Positions 7,551-15,182 are shown, numbered from the stretch's first letter. The stretch: 29,153 nt of DNA from JASGDB01 sp049841315 (GCA_049841315.1 JASGDB010000158.1:1-29153); one strand, 5' to 3'. Translations and numbers: made by a program. Notes: a model not told the origin generated them from the letters alone.

Positions 7551-8639
7551 ATGCCGAACAACGAATCTCAAATCAGCGGAAATGTCATCAAACAGATTTT
7601 TCTTTTGACGGTTATTTTGGTTTTGGCAGGGCTTATCTGCTGGAATCTTTCCCTGTTTATTCCTTCTCTTCTGGGAGCAATCACTTTGTATATTATATGC
7701 AGGGATTATAATTTTTATCTTCAGGAAAAGAAAAAATGGAAACCGATGTGGGCATCCCTGTTTCTGATTCTGATTTCCCTTGTCATCCTGATTATTCCGG
7801 TGTATTTCATCGGCGACATGCTGATTCAGAAGCTGGGAGATTCCAAGCAGTATCTGGCAAAATTCAGTGAATTTTTGAATAAAATTCAGCAGTTTGTTTA
7901 TACTAAAACCAATATCGACCTTCTCAGCAAGGAGAACATGGGCAAAGTTCAGAATTTCGCCGCAGGACTTTCCACAAAAGCGCTCAGTGGAACGGTGAAT
8001 ACCTTTACCATCGTTACTTCCATGTTTTTCATGCTGTACTTTATGTTTGAAAAACCAAGGCTTTTTGAACGCCTGATGGCTTCCGCTGCTCCTTTAAAAA
8101 GAGCGAACACAAAACTGATTGGTAACAAATTCCGAAAGCTGGTGATGGCAAATGCCGTCGGGATTCCGGTTGTAGCAATTGGCCAGGGCATTATGGCGTT
8201 AATCGGCTATTGGATTTTCGGAGCTCCGAATGTGATGTTGCTTTTTGCGCTTACGGCGGTGGCCTCCATGATTCCGATTGTCGGCGCTGCTATTGTGTAT
8301 GTTCCTGTCGGGATTTTTATGATTGCGGAAGGTGATACCACAAACGGAGTATTGCTAATAATTTACTGCCTTGTCGTTGTGGGACTTACCGATAATATTC
8401 TTCGTTTTACACTTTTGAAAAAACTGGAAAATATCCACCCTTTGAATACGGTTTTCGGGATTATTATGGGGATGAACCTCTTCGGATTTATGGGATTGGT
8501 TTTCGGACCGATTATGATTTCCATTACAGTTTTGCTGATTCAGGTGTACAGAGACGAATTTTCGGAAGACGATACTCCTGCGCTGAAACTGCCGGACGAT
8601 AATAAGGAACTCGAAGAAAAAATAGATTTAAAAATATAA
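7551..8639 (+). CDS. AI-2E family transporter (PF01594 type)
   Basis: 362-aa polytopic membrane protein. Hydrophobic segments appear near 15-50 (two), 67-90, 140-165 and in a dense C-terminal block from about 200 to 340. A soluble, helix-prone region at 95-140 follows the third helix, the typical AI-2E/DUF20 layout. The conserved C-terminal GPIMISI-type segment (VFGPIMISITVLL) is present. Family members are putative exporters or permeases. TqsA exports autoinducer-2 and others move Na+/H+, so the substrate is open. The ATG at 7551 is preferred to an in-frame ATG at 7482, because the extra 23 codons would run through a terminator hairpin and a promoter. The last base of the stop overlaps the ATG of the DUF3820 gene (TAATG), implying co-translation. 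Confidence 0.88.
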   Translation: MPNNESQISGNVIKQIFLLTVILVLAGLICWNLSLFIPSLLGAITLYIICRDYNFYLQEKKKWKPMWASLFLILISLVILIIPVYFIGDMLIQKLGDSKQYLAKFSEFLNKIQQFVYTKTNIDLLSKENMGKVQNFAAGLSTKALSGTVNTFTIVTSMFFMLYFMFEKPRLFERLMASAAPLKRANTKLIGNKFRKLVMANAVGIPVVAIGQGIMALIGYWIFGAPNVMLLFALTAVASMIPIVGAAIVYVPVGIFMIAEGDTTNGVLLIIYCLVVVGLTDNILRFTLLKKLENIHPLNTVFGIIMGMNLFGFMGLVFGPIMISITVLLIQVYRDEFSEDDTPALKLPDDNKELEEKIDLKI

Positions 8640-8866
8640 TGACAGAAGGAGTAAACCCGCAGATTCTTCAGGAAATTTGTGAAGTAAAAATGCCTTTCGG
8701 ACGTTTTGAAGGGCGGATTCTTGCAGACCTTCCGGTTTCTTATCTGGAATGGTTTCTCCGAAACGGCGGTTTCCCGAAAGGAAAACTCGGAATGCAGCTG
8801 GCAACCGTTTACGAAATAAAACTGAACGGATTAGAAAGTCTTTTGGCTCCGTTAAGAAAAAAATAA
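8639..8866 (+). CDS. DUF3820 family small protein
   Basis: 75-aa soluble protein. The core MPFGRFEGRILADLPVSYLEWFLRNGGFPKGKLG (about 18-51) is the DUF3820 signature: a PFGK/R-[YF]-x-G-[RK] turn, a DLP segment and a WF pair. Function is unknown; a nucleic-acid-associated role has been guessed from similarity to domains at nuclease termini. It is translationally coupled to the AI-2E gene through TAATG. Its transcript runs into the large hairpin at 8871-8915. Confidence 0.85.
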   Translation: MTEGVNPQILQEICEVKMPFGRFEGRILADLPVSYLEWFLRNGGFPKGKLGMQLATVYEIKLNGLESLLAPLRKK

Positions 8867-8870
8867 TAAC

Positions 8871-8915
8871 GGTTTTTTGGGGTGCGGCGGCTTCGCCGCC
8901 GCACCCCGAAAAACC
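8871..8915. repeat. 21-bp-stem GC-rich hairpin with CTTCG apex
   Basis: Bases 8871-8891 pair with 8895-8915 along 21 positions with one G-T pair. The inner 13 bp (GGGGTGCGGCGGC and its complement) are perfect, and the loop is TTC. It ends 14 nt before the acyltransferase ATG. Neither strand has a T-run after the stem, so it is not a classic terminator. It lies within the 5' leader of the next gene if that gene is transcribed from upstream. It may stop, stabilise or process the AI-2E/DUF3820 mRNA, or be a REP-like element. Confidence 0.75.
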
Positions 8916-8929
8916 CAAACAAAAACAGC

Positions 8930-10021
8930 ATGAAAAGAGACCTCTACATCGATTTTGCAAAAGGTTTTGCAACGATTTCCATTATTTTTATTCACACGGC
9001 TTTTTGGAGCGGACAGTTTTATCTGCCGACGGAAGTGCGTGTGTTTTCGCTGGTTTTTGATGTAGCGTTGTTTTATGCGCTCAGCGGAATGACTTCGGGA
9101 AACAACATCGAAAAAACCTTTTACAGACTGCTGAAACTGCAAATAACGTATATGATTTTCGTAACTTTTCTGTTCTTTCTGGATTATTTTTTCAAGGTTT
9201 TCGGGCTGAATTTTTTCGGATTGGATTGGCTCAACAATTTCTATTCAACTTTCGGTTCAAAATATGTTCCGCAGAATATTTCCGATGTTCCGCAATGGCA
9301 GAATCTGGGGAATTGGTATCTTCATTCTTATTCCAATGCAGATACTTTTCCTGTGGTAATGGGAAGTTTCTGGTATCTGAAAGTCTATTATATTCTGACG
9401 GTTTTCGGGGTTTTGATTTTGAGATTTTTTCCGAAACATATTGATTGGTTCATTGCGATTTGCGCAGTTTTAACTTTGATTTTCAATATTTTTCCCGAGT
9501 ATTATCCGAGCGGACAAGTTGGTTACGTTGCGTTTTATCTTGCCGTTTTTCTCGTTGCAAACAAGATGAAAGGCAAAAAAATCCCGACCAAAATAATTCC
9601 TGTTTTGTATGGTTTGGTTGCACTTGCCCTTGTTTTGATGTTTTGGAATTACGGAAACGATATTTTTTATAAACTTAACAAACAAAAATTTCCGCCGAAA
9701 GTTCCTTATATTATTTGGACATTTTTCTCATTAGTAACCTTGTTTGTTTTATATAACCGACTGAAAATCAGTAAGCCGAATTTCTTTACCAATGTCGGGC
9801 AAAACGCCATTTTCTTTTATTTCGGGCAGGGAATGAGTTCGTCTTTGGTTTATTTTCTCGTTGTTCCGCTGAAAGATTCGATGGGTTGGTTTTGGCTCGT
9901 TCTCATCATTTATCCGGTTAATATTTCTCTGGCGGTTCTCTTTGCCAAAGGTTTGAAAAAAATGGACGAACTCGGCTGGAAGATTTTGGAGTTTTTGAGG
10001 AAAAAAACGGCAGAAAATTAA
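8930..10021 (+). CDS. Acyltransferase 3 family membrane protein
   Basis: 363-aa, about ten-helix protein of the acyltransferase 3 family (PF01757), which transfers acyl groups to sugars, polysaccharides or lipids across the inner membrane. The opening YIDFAKGFATISIIFIHTAFW (6-26) carries the family's catalytic-type His (H22) in the first helix. Hydrophobic segments then repeat to about residue 345 with short loops. The ATG at 8930 is preferred. An upstream in-frame GTG at 8882 would add an Arg/Pro/Lys-rich stretch read through the palindromic hairpin. No glycan cluster surrounds it, so the acceptor is unknown. O-antigen or peptidoglycan acetylation are possibilities only. Confidence 0.82.
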   Translation: MKRDLYIDFAKGFATISIIFIHTAFWSGQFYLPTEVRVFSLVFDVALFYALSGMTSGNNIEKTFYRLLKLQITYMIFVTFLFFLDYFFKVFGLNFFGLDWLNNFYSTFGSKYVPQNISDVPQWQNLGNWYLHSYSNADTFPVVMGSFWYLKVYYILTVFGVLILRFFPKHIDWFIAICAVLTLIFNIFPEYYPSGQVGYVAFYLAVFLVANKMKGKKIPTKIIPVLYGLVALALVLMFWNYGNDIFYKLNKQKFPPKVPYIIWTFFSLVTLFVLYNRLKISKPNFFTNVGQNAIFFYFGQGMSSSLVYFLVVPLKDSMGWFWLVLIIYPVNISLAVLFAKGLKKMDELGWKILEFLRKKTAEN

Positions 10022-10041
10022 ACCAATAAACAAAAGTTTAT

Positions 10042-10049
10042 TATCTTTG
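10042..10049 (+). promoter_or_regulatory. -7 box of the small coiled-coil/DUF5053 pair
   Basis: TATCTTTG is a perfect TAnnTTTG match, 14 nt before the ATG at 10064. It suggests the pair starts its own transcript rather than reading through from the acyltransferase. Confidence 0.6.
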
Positions 10050-10063
10050 TATTGTCATAAAAA

Positions 10064-10267
10064 ATGAAACAATTAATTGAATTACTGAAAAATGTGGCGA
10101 TTAAAAAGGCCCAAGTTAATCACGCTTTAACGCAATATGTAAAGATGATGAAACTTACGGGATTGAACTACGAAAAAGAAACAGACGATTTATTAGACCA
10201 ACTCGGCGAATTGGAAAAACAGGAAAAAATCATTTTGGAACTCATCAAAAAATTGAAAAAACAATAA
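10064..10267 (+). CDS. Small coiled-coil protein, unknown function
   Basis: 67-aa, Lys/Leu/Glu-rich, no cysteine, no signal peptide. Residues 1-20 and 38-67 (ETDDLLDQLGELEKQEKIILELIKKLKKQ) have heptad-like spacing of Leu and Ile, so a helical hairpin or coiled coil is likely. It ends 4 nt before the ATG of the DUF5053 gene, so the two are almost certainly co-expressed and may form a complex. No family recognised. A small-partner or toxin-antitoxin arrangement is possible, but nothing in the sequence proves it. Confidence 0.65.
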   Translation: MKQLIELLKNVAIKKAQVNHALTQYVKMMKLTGLNYEKETDDLLDQLGELEKQEKIILELIKKLKKQ

Positions 10268-10271
10268 TGTT

Positions 10272-10676
10272 ATGAAATTGCAAACCGAACTCAAAAAACT
10301 AAAAACGTTCATCGGAAAAGACGACAGTGCATTTGAAAAACAACTTGAAATCATAAAAAATAGTTTCAAGTCCGAGCAGGATTTGAAAACGATTGACGAA
10401 TTTATTCGTTCCGGATTGGCAGAGATAACTTCCGATTTAGATGCGTTTAACAACGATTTGAATTTAAAAATCAAACTGACGGAAGCATCGGAAATCGTGT
10501 CCGTTTCTTACATTGCCAAAAAATATTTCAACAAAACAAGGTCGTGGCTTCATCAGAGAATCAACGGAAATTTTGTTAATGGGAAATCCGCAAAATTTAC
10601 AGACGAAGAGTTGAAAACCCTGAATTATGCTTTTAAAGACATCAGTGAAAAATTAGGCTCAATACGTATTTCATAA
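10272..10676 (+). CDS. DUF5053-like protein with HTH-like C-terminus
   Basis: 134-aa protein. The N-terminal half (1-70) is helical and charged. The C-terminal half, from about 74 (EIVSVSYIAKKYFNKTRSWL) to the end, resembles DUF5053. YIAKKYFNKTRSWLHQRING (80-99) reads like a helix-turn-helix: an IAKKYF scanning helix, a short turn, then SWLHQRING as recognition helix. DNA binding is therefore plausible, though unproven. It follows the 67-aa gene by 4 nt and precedes miaE by 28 nt without a clear promoter, so miaE might be read through from here. Family membership is likely; role unknown. Confidence 0.7.
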   Translation: MKLQTELKKLKTFIGKDDSAFEKQLEIIKNSFKSEQDLKTIDEFIRSGLAEITSDLDAFNNDLNLKIKLTEASEIVSVSYIAKKYFNKTRSWLHQRINGNFVNGKSAKFTDEELKTLNYAFKDISEKLGSIRIS

Positions 10677-10704
10677 TTCCGTATTTTTTAGAAAAAATTA
10701 AAAA

Positions 10705-11283
10705 ATGTTCCGACTAAAACTACCAACCGACCCAAGATGGGCAAATATTGCCGAAGACAATCTGGAAGAAATCCTGACAGACCACGCCTGGTGCGAACAA
10801 AAAGCCGCAACCAACGCAATCGGACTTATCACGATGATTCCCGAACATACGGAAATCGTAACCGAACTGCTGGCGATTGCGCAGGAAGAATTGGAGCATT
10901 TTAATCAGGTTCACGAGATTATCAAAAAAAGAGGAGGCGTTCTCGGAAGAACCCGAAAAGACGATTATGTGAACGATTTGGTCAAATTCATCGTTCAAGG
11001 TTCGAGAGAAGATTTGATTGTCGATAAAATGCTTTTTGCAGCGATGATTGAAGCGAGAAGTTGCGAACGTTTCAAGGTTTTGACGGAAAATATCAAAGAC
11101 GAAGAACTGAGGAAATTTTATTATGATTTGATGATTTCCGAAGCCAATCATTACACGACTTTCATCGGATTTGCAAGGCAACTCGGCGACCCCGAAAAAG
11201 TAAACAAACGCTGGGAAGAATGGCTGGAATACGAAGCCAAAATCATCAAATCCTACGGAAACAAAGAAACAATTCACGGATAA
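10705..11283 (+). CDS. miaE: tRNA-(ms2io6A37) hydroxylase MiaE-like
   Basis: 192-aa ferritin-like di-iron monooxygenase that hydroxylates the isopentenyl side chain of ms2i6A at tRNA position 37, following the MiaA/MiaB modifications. The di-iron ligand set is visible: E31, E62 with H65 (EELEH), E116 (IEARSCERF) and E146 with H149 (ISEANHY), in the ExnH order of a four-helix bundle. The start MFRLKLPTDPRW is the conserved N-terminus, fixing the ATG at 10705. No consensus -7 box lies in the 28 nt before it. It is followed by an inverted repeat that may end the transcript. The specific substrate is inferred from the family. Confidence 0.9.
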   Translation: MFRLKLPTDPRWANIAEDNLEEILTDHAWCEQKAATNAIGLITMIPEHTEIVTELLAIAQEELEHFNQVHEIIKKRGGVLGRTRKDDYVNDLVKFIVQGSREDLIVDKMLFAAMIEARSCERFKVLTENIKDEELRKFYYDLMISEANHYTTFIGFARQLGDPEKVNKRWEEWLEYEAKIIKSYGNKETIHG

Positions 11284-11285
11284 CG

Positions 11286-11357
11286 CTTCGACAAGCTCAG
11301 CGAGACATCGCCGATTAAACCGTTTTTCAGAAACGTGTCAGTCTGAGCCTGTCGAAG
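11286..11357. repeat. Inverted repeat of the CTTCGACAAGCTCAG type
   Basis: The left arm (11286-11307) begins CTTCGACAAGCTCAG. The right arm (11336-11357) ends CTGAGCCTGTCGAAG. The 22-nt arms match at 18 positions, one of the others being a tolerable G-T pair, around a 28-nt loop. Sequences of this kind are, as I recall, dispersed between genes in many Bacteroidota and other bacteria. Here it fills most of the gap between miaE and the DUF502 gene and may act as a transcript end. Confidence 0.75.
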
Positions 11358-11376
11358 ACCAAAATATATAAAAACA

Positions 11377-11991
11377 ATGAACAGAAGCCTCAACGATTAT
11401 ATTCGGTTTTTCCTCAAATCTTTTTTACAGGGTTTGATTATCATCGGTCCGTTTGTGGTAACGGTTTGGATTATCTGGTACGTCATTTTCAGTATCGACA
11501 ATATTGTGCCGTCCGTTTCGGAAAAATTCCCGGGTCTGATTTTCTTTATCGTTATTTTCGGAACGACTTTTATCGGATTTATCGGCAACAAATTCATCAT
11601 CGGAAGAATGATTGTCGATGGTGTCGATTACGTTCTGGAACACATTCCGGGCATCAAATTCATTTATTCTTCGCTGAAAGACGTGATGGGTTCTTTCGTC
11701 GGCGACAAAAAGAAATTCAACGTTCCGGTTTGGGTTAAAACCAGTGAAAATCCCGAAATCTGGCGCATCGGATTTCTCACACAATCGGATATGTCCGCCG
11801 TCAGTCTGGAAAATATGGTTGCGGTTTATCTGCCTCATTCTTACGCTGTTTCCGGCTGGGTTATCATTACAAAATTCTCGAATATCAAAGAAGTTATCGG
11901 AATGAGTTCCGCCGAAGCAATGAAATTTGCTGTAAGCGGCGGCGTTGCCGGATTCCATTCGGACGAAAATGTTTTCAAAGCACCGGAGTAG
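11377..11991 (+). CDS. DUF502 family membrane protein
   Basis: 204-aa protein. Two transmembrane helices (about 14-38 and 52-74) flank the family-typical segment GPFVVTVWIIWYV. A soluble domain follows from about 75 with HIPGIKFIYSSLKDVMGSF (88-106), the conserved P-x-x-x-x-IY-x-x-K motif, and VYLPHSYAVSGWVIIT (146-161), close to the P-x-P-x-x-x-S-G consensus of DUF502 (PF04367). Members are related to plant COV proteins and have no defined bacterial function. No consensus promoter lies in the 90-bp gap upstream, which is mostly inverted repeat. Confidence 0.85.
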   Translation: MNRSLNDYIRFFLKSFLQGLIIIGPFVVTVWIIWYVIFSIDNIVPSVSEKFPGLIFFIVIFGTTFIGFIGNKFIIGRMIVDGVDYVLEHIPGIKFIYSSLKDVMGSFVGDKKKFNVPVWVKTSENPEIWRIGFLTQSDMSAVSLENMVAVYLPHSYAVSGWVIITKFSNIKEVIGMSSAEAMKFAVSGGVAGFHSDENVFKAPE

Positions 11992-12097
11992 GCTGAGGTT
12001 AAGACTCAGGTTGAGGTTAAGGCAAAGTCTTAGCCTAACTGTAAATTTTAATTTTCAACCTCAACCTCAACCTTTGCCTCAACCTTAATCTCAACCT
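11992..12097. repeat. Inverted hexamer arrays (GGTTRA / TYAACC) upstream of tnaA
   Basis: The left part (11995-12027) is built from GGTTAA/GGTTGA-like hexamers. The right part (12054-12096) is built from the complementary CCTCAA hexamers. The best-paired segments are GGTTAAGGCAAAG (12015-12027) and CTTTGCCTCAACC (12072-12084), 12 of 13 matching, with register shifts possible elsewhere. The array starts directly after the DUF502 stop codon and touches the tnaA ATG. It would form a long, slippery hairpin in any tnaA leader RNA. Confidence 0.8.
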
Positions 12098-13474
12098 ATG
12101 AACCTTCCTTACGCAGAACCATTCAGAATCAAAATGGTCGAAGAAATATATCAATCTACAAAACAGCAGCGAGAAGAATGGCTGGAAAAAGCCAATTATA
12201 ATTTGTTTAATCTGAAAAGTTCGCAGGTCTATATCGACTTGCTTACCGACAGCGGAACAGGCGCAATGAGCGACAAACAATGGGCGGCGCTGATGTTGGG
12301 CGACGAGAGTTATGCCGGCTCGCGCTCGTTTGAAGCGTTGCAAAAAACGGTCGAAAAACTGACGGGATTTCCGCATCTTTTGCCGACACATCAAGGCAGG
12401 GCTGCGGAAAATGTTTTGTTTTCCGTTTTGGTAAAAGAGGGCGACATCGTTCCGGGAAATTCGCATTTCGATACCACAAAAGGACACATCGAATTTCGGA
12501 AAGCACACGCTGTCGATTGCACGATAGACGAGGCTTTTGACATTGACAACCAACATCCGTTCAAAGGAAATATCGATTTGGAAAAGTTGGAAAATGTTTA
12601 CAAATCTTATCCGAAAGAGCAGATTCCGCTTTGTATTATAACGATTACCTGCAATTCTTCGGGCGGGCAACCTGTTTCTCTGGAAAACATCAAAGCCGTA
12701 AAAGAATTGTCCGACCGATACGGCATTTCGATTTTGTTCGATGCGGCGAGATTTGCGGAAAATGCTTACTTCATCAAAACAAGAGAAAAAGGACAATCGC
12801 ACAAAACGATAAAGGAAATCTGTCGGGAAATGTTCTCCTACGGAAACGGAATGACGATGAGTTCCAAAAAAGACGGATTGGTCAATATCGGCGGTTTTAT
12901 CGCACTCAAAAATATAGAAACGTTTGAAAAAGCCTCGAATTTTACAATCATTTACGAGGGTTTCATTACTTACGGCGGAATGGCGGGCAGAGATATGTCT
13001 GCATTGGCGACAGGTCTGGAAGAAGCGACCGAATTTCCTTATTTGGAAAGCCGAATCAGCCAGGTGGAATATCTCGGCAATCAGTTGATAGAAGCCGGAA
13101 TTCCGTTGCAGAAACCGATTGGCGGACACGCTGTTTTTATCGATGCACTTTCGTTTTTGCCGAATATAAAACGGGAAGAATTTCCGGCGCAGACTTTGGC
13201 GGTCGAACTTTACAAAGAAGCCGGAATACGAGGCGTGGAAATCGGAACTTTACTCGCCGACCGAGACCCGGAAACGCGCGAAAACCGCTATCCGAAACTG
13301 GAATTGGTAAGGCTCGCAATCCCGAGAAGAACTTATACCAACAATCATATCGACTACGTTGCGGCAGCAGTGAAAAATGTTTTTGAAAGACGACACGACA
13401 TCACAAAAGGCTACAAAATAAAACGTGAACCCGAGATTTTGCGGCATTTCACGGTTCAGCTGGATAAGGCGTAA
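12098..13474 (+). CDS. tnaA: Tryptophanase (tryptophan indole-lyase)
   Basis: 458-aa PLP enzyme splitting L-tryptophan into indole, pyruvate and ammonia. The family core is present: LLTDSGTGAMSDKQWA (48-63), PTHQGRAAEN (96-105), DAARFAENAYFIK (215-227), the PLP lysine in MSSKKDG (second Lys, K258), and GGHAVFIDA (342-350). Residues that distinguish it from tyrosine phenol-lyase all read as tryptophanase: D125 in FDTTKGH (Thr in TPL), I382 in GVEIGT (Arg in TPL) and H450 in RHFT (Phe in TPL). Two small departures from the usual lyase signature are N250, where Asp is common, and S256, where Gly or Ala is common. No tnaC-like leader peptide or tnaB permease is adjacent. The preceding 106 bp is the hexamer hairpin. 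Indole production is a known trait of many Chryseobacterium-group species. Confidence 0.94.
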   Translation: MNLPYAEPFRIKMVEEIYQSTKQQREEWLEKANYNLFNLKSSQVYIDLLTDSGTGAMSDKQWAALMLGDESYAGSRSFEALQKTVEKLTGFPHLLPTHQGRAAENVLFSVLVKEGDIVPGNSHFDTTKGHIEFRKAHAVDCTIDEAFDIDNQHPFKGNIDLEKLENVYKSYPKEQIPLCIITITCNSSGGQPVSLENIKAVKELSDRYGISILFDAARFAENAYFIKTREKGQSHKTIKEICREMFSYGNGMTMSSKKDGLVNIGGFIALKNIETFEKASNFTIIYEGFITYGGMAGRDMSALATGLEEATEFPYLESRISQVEYLGNQLIEAGIPLQKPIGGHAVFIDALSFLPNIKREEFPAQTLAVELYKEAGIRGVEIGTLLADRDPETRENRYPKLELVRLAIPRRTYTNNHIDYVAAAVKNVFERRHDITKGYKIKREPEILRHFTVQLDKA

Positions 13475-13537
13475 TTTTATTGTTCATTAAAAAACTGAAC
13501 GCTTTTTTAACGCTTTTTGAGGACTAAGTATAAAAAC

Positions 13538-13574
13538 AAAAAAATGCTCTAAAACAAATGTTTTAGAGCATTTT
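13538..13574 (-). terminator. Terminator of tRNA-Asp (possibly bidirectional)
   Basis: A perfect 15-bp stem (13541-13555 with 13560-13574) closes loop AAAT. On the minus strand it is followed by seven T (13544-13538 read in reverse), so it ends the tRNA transcript. On the plus strand only four T follow, so termination of tnaA there would be weaker. Confidence 0.85.
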
Positions 13575-13597
13575 GCACTATTTTGATTGAATAGTTG

Positions 13598-13671
13598 CGA
13601 TCCGGACGGGACTCGAACCCGCGACCTCCGCCGTGACAGGGCGGCATTCTAACCAGCTGAACTACCGGATC
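13598..13671 (-). tRNA. tRNA-Asp (anticodon GTC)
   Basis: 74 nt on the minus strand. The acceptor stem is GATCCGG / CCGGATC (7 bp) with discriminator G, then a D-arm GTTC...GAAT, anticodon stem CCGCC / GGCGG with loop CTGTCAC giving anticodon GTC, a five-base variable region AGGTC, and a T-arm GCGGG-TTCGAGT-CCCGT. CCA is not encoded. Discriminator G and anticodon GTC both specify Asp. It has its own -33/-7 promoter and terminator and stands as a single tRNA gene. Confidence 0.97.
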
Positions 13672-13707
13672 ATTGTTGATAAAGAACGTTTTTCTTTTTC
13701 GTGAGTG

Positions 13708-13737
13708 CAAAAATACAACTTTTCTCATCGTATGCAA
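13708..13737 (-). promoter_or_regulatory. tRNA-Asp promoter
   Basis: On the minus strand TATTTTTG (13715 down to 13708) with TTG (13737 down to 13735) exactly 19 bp upstream, 37 nt before the tRNA 5' end. The 13739-13851 interval beyond it holds nothing I recognise. Confidence 0.75.
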
Positions 13738-13851
13738 ATATTTTTCTCATAAAAAATATTTTTTTGTTTTGGTGAAACATAAAATACCGGTTGGTTGCAA
13801 AATGAGTTCTGAATATAAAAGATATTGCTCCTCAAAAGATGAATCCTGTTT

Positions 13852-14745
13852 TTAAAACGAAATTTTATACGTTCCCGTGGAGGAAACATTTGCTTTCTCT
13901 GCTTTTACATACTGTTTCACCCACGAAGTGGTCGTACTCACGATGCACGGGTCGGAGCTTCCTGAGAAGCGTTTTGCGGAAACCACATTTCCGGCTTTGT
14001 CTACGGTATAGGCAATCGTGATAGAGCCACTTGCCGTACAGTTGTGTGCAGGCTGCGCTCCGCCTCTTCCCATTGTTCCGGGAATGAAACCGATTAATTT
14101 TCTGTCTACACCGATTCTGCTGTCGCCATTTCCGTCTCCGCCTAAAGGGTCGCCTGCATTTCCGACACCCGTTCCTGTCCCCTGATTTCCGGCTTTTGTC
14201 CCTCTTCCTTTGATTAAATTTCCGATAGCGGCAGTACCCTGTCCGTCGCCACTTCCTGTATTGGAATTGGACTTTTCAGCGGTGGTCTTCGTATTTGTCG
14301 TATTGCTTTTGGTTGCAGTATTTTTGTTGGGCGAAGTATTTTTTGTGGTTACTTTTTCTACTTTTTCCTCCTTTTTAACATTGTTTTTGGTGTCTGTTCC
14401 GGTAAGGACTTTGTCGTTGACGGTTTCCTTTTTTACCGCTTTTTCGGGTTCGGGCTTAGATTCGGCTTTGGGCTGCGTAACGGGAATGGGTTCTGCTTCA
14501 ACTGGTGTAACTGCCGCTGCGAGCGAGCCTTCCTGATTGGCAGGCTCTTCCTCTCCGTTTCCGTTTCGGTTGTCTCCGAAATTTATCAGCATGGTGGTAA
14601 CGATTTCTTTTTCCTTCGGAAAAGAAACCTTCACCGTATACAAAAAGACAAACAGAAGTATGGCAGACCACACCAAAGCGGTAATAACTCCGCTTTTCAG
14701 CCTGTCGTTTCTTTCTTCTGCTTTATTGATGGTATAATAGCTCAT
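13852..14745 (-). CDS. TonB-like energy transducer
   Basis: 297-aa protein with one N-terminal membrane anchor (about 17-40), a long low-complexity periplasmic linker rich in Lys, Thr, Asn, Glu and Pro (about 55-165), a Gly-rich section (165-225), and a C-terminal domain from about 235. The tail GSITIAYTVDKAGNVVSAKR resembles the TonB C-terminal beta strand-turn core. Two cysteines (CTASGS and DPC, about 236 and 267) could form a disulfide. With ExbB and ExbD directly upstream in the operon, it should couple the proton motive force to outer-membrane transport or a related envelope process. The ATG overlaps the exbD stop (TAATG). The C-terminus is short and divergent, so a TolA-like or other role cannot be excluded. 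Confidence 0.82.
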   Translation of the reverse strand: MSYYTINKAEERNDRLKSGVITALVWSAILLFVFLYTVKVSFPKEKEIVTTMLINFGDNRNGNGEEEPANQEGSLAAAVTPVEAEPIPVTQPKAESKPEPEKAVKKETVNDKVLTGTDTKNNVKKEEKVEKVTTKNTSPNKNTATKSNTTNTKTTAEKSNSNTGSGDGQGTAAIGNLIKGRGTKAGNQGTGTGVGNAGDPLGGDGNGDSRIGVDRKLIGFIPGTMGRGGAQPAHNCTASGSITIAYTVDKAGNVVSAKRFSGSSDPCIVSTTTSWVKQYVKAEKANVSSTGTYKISF

Positions 14746-15143
14746 TACTCGTCCTGTGTTGTTGCAATCGCAATGCCGTACTGGTGTTTTTCTGCGATTT
14801 CCATTACGAAGACCACGTCTTTATGAAGACAGTTTTTGTCTGCCCTAATCGTAAATGCCGGTTTGGAATTCCCCCGAAGCCTGTTCACAACCGTATTTTC
14901 CAGAAGCGCTCTTTCCGTAGGAACATCATCCACAAAATAAGAACCGTCAGGCTTTATACTTACCGTAAGAGGCTTCTGGTCGCTCGGTGCTTCGCTTTCT
15001 CCTTTCGGGAGCTGCACGTCGATAGCGCTCTGATTGGAAAGCGATGAGGTAACCATAAAAAATATAAGCAAAAGCAGAATCACATCTACCATGGCTGCGA
15101 GGGAGAATTCGGGATTTGCTTTATTTCTTCGTTTCAGTTTCAT
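14745..15143 (-). CDS. exbD: ExbD/TolR family biopolymer transport protein
   Basis: 132-aa protein with a basic start (MKLKRRNKANPEF) and one transmembrane helix (about 15-35) carrying the proton-path aspartate D20 in AAMVDVILLLLIFFM. A periplasmic domain follows with the family pattern LPKGES-x-V-x-x-DGSYFVDD. Together with ExbB it forms the proton-driven motor that energises TonB. It lies 39 nt after exbB and overlaps tonB by one base. Type 1 versus TolR assignment rests on the adjacent tonB-like gene. Confidence 0.93.
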   Translation of the reverse strand: MKLKRRNKANPEFSLAAMVDVILLLLIFFMVTSSLSNQSAIDVQLPKGESEAPSDQKPLTVSIKPDGSYFVDDVPTERALLENTVVNRLRGNSKPAFTIRADKNCLHKDVVFVMEIAEKHQYGIAIATTQDE

Positions 15144-15182
15144 TTTTTTGAAACAGATTTTTTAATTAAAATCTGCGGTTTT

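Noticed and set aside
8882..8929. Upstream GTG start for the acyltransferase
   Set aside because: It would translate the palindromic hairpin into an Arg/Pro-rich tail. The hydrophobic family N-terminus starts at 8930.
11992..12097. CRISPR-like array
   Set aside because: Units are hexamers without spacers, arranged in both orientations, and there are no cas genes.
12035..13129. 364-aa open frame on the minus strand across tnaA
   Set aside because: Antisense shadow of the tryptophanase gene, with Phe/Arg/Cys-rich composition and its start region in the hexamer repeat.
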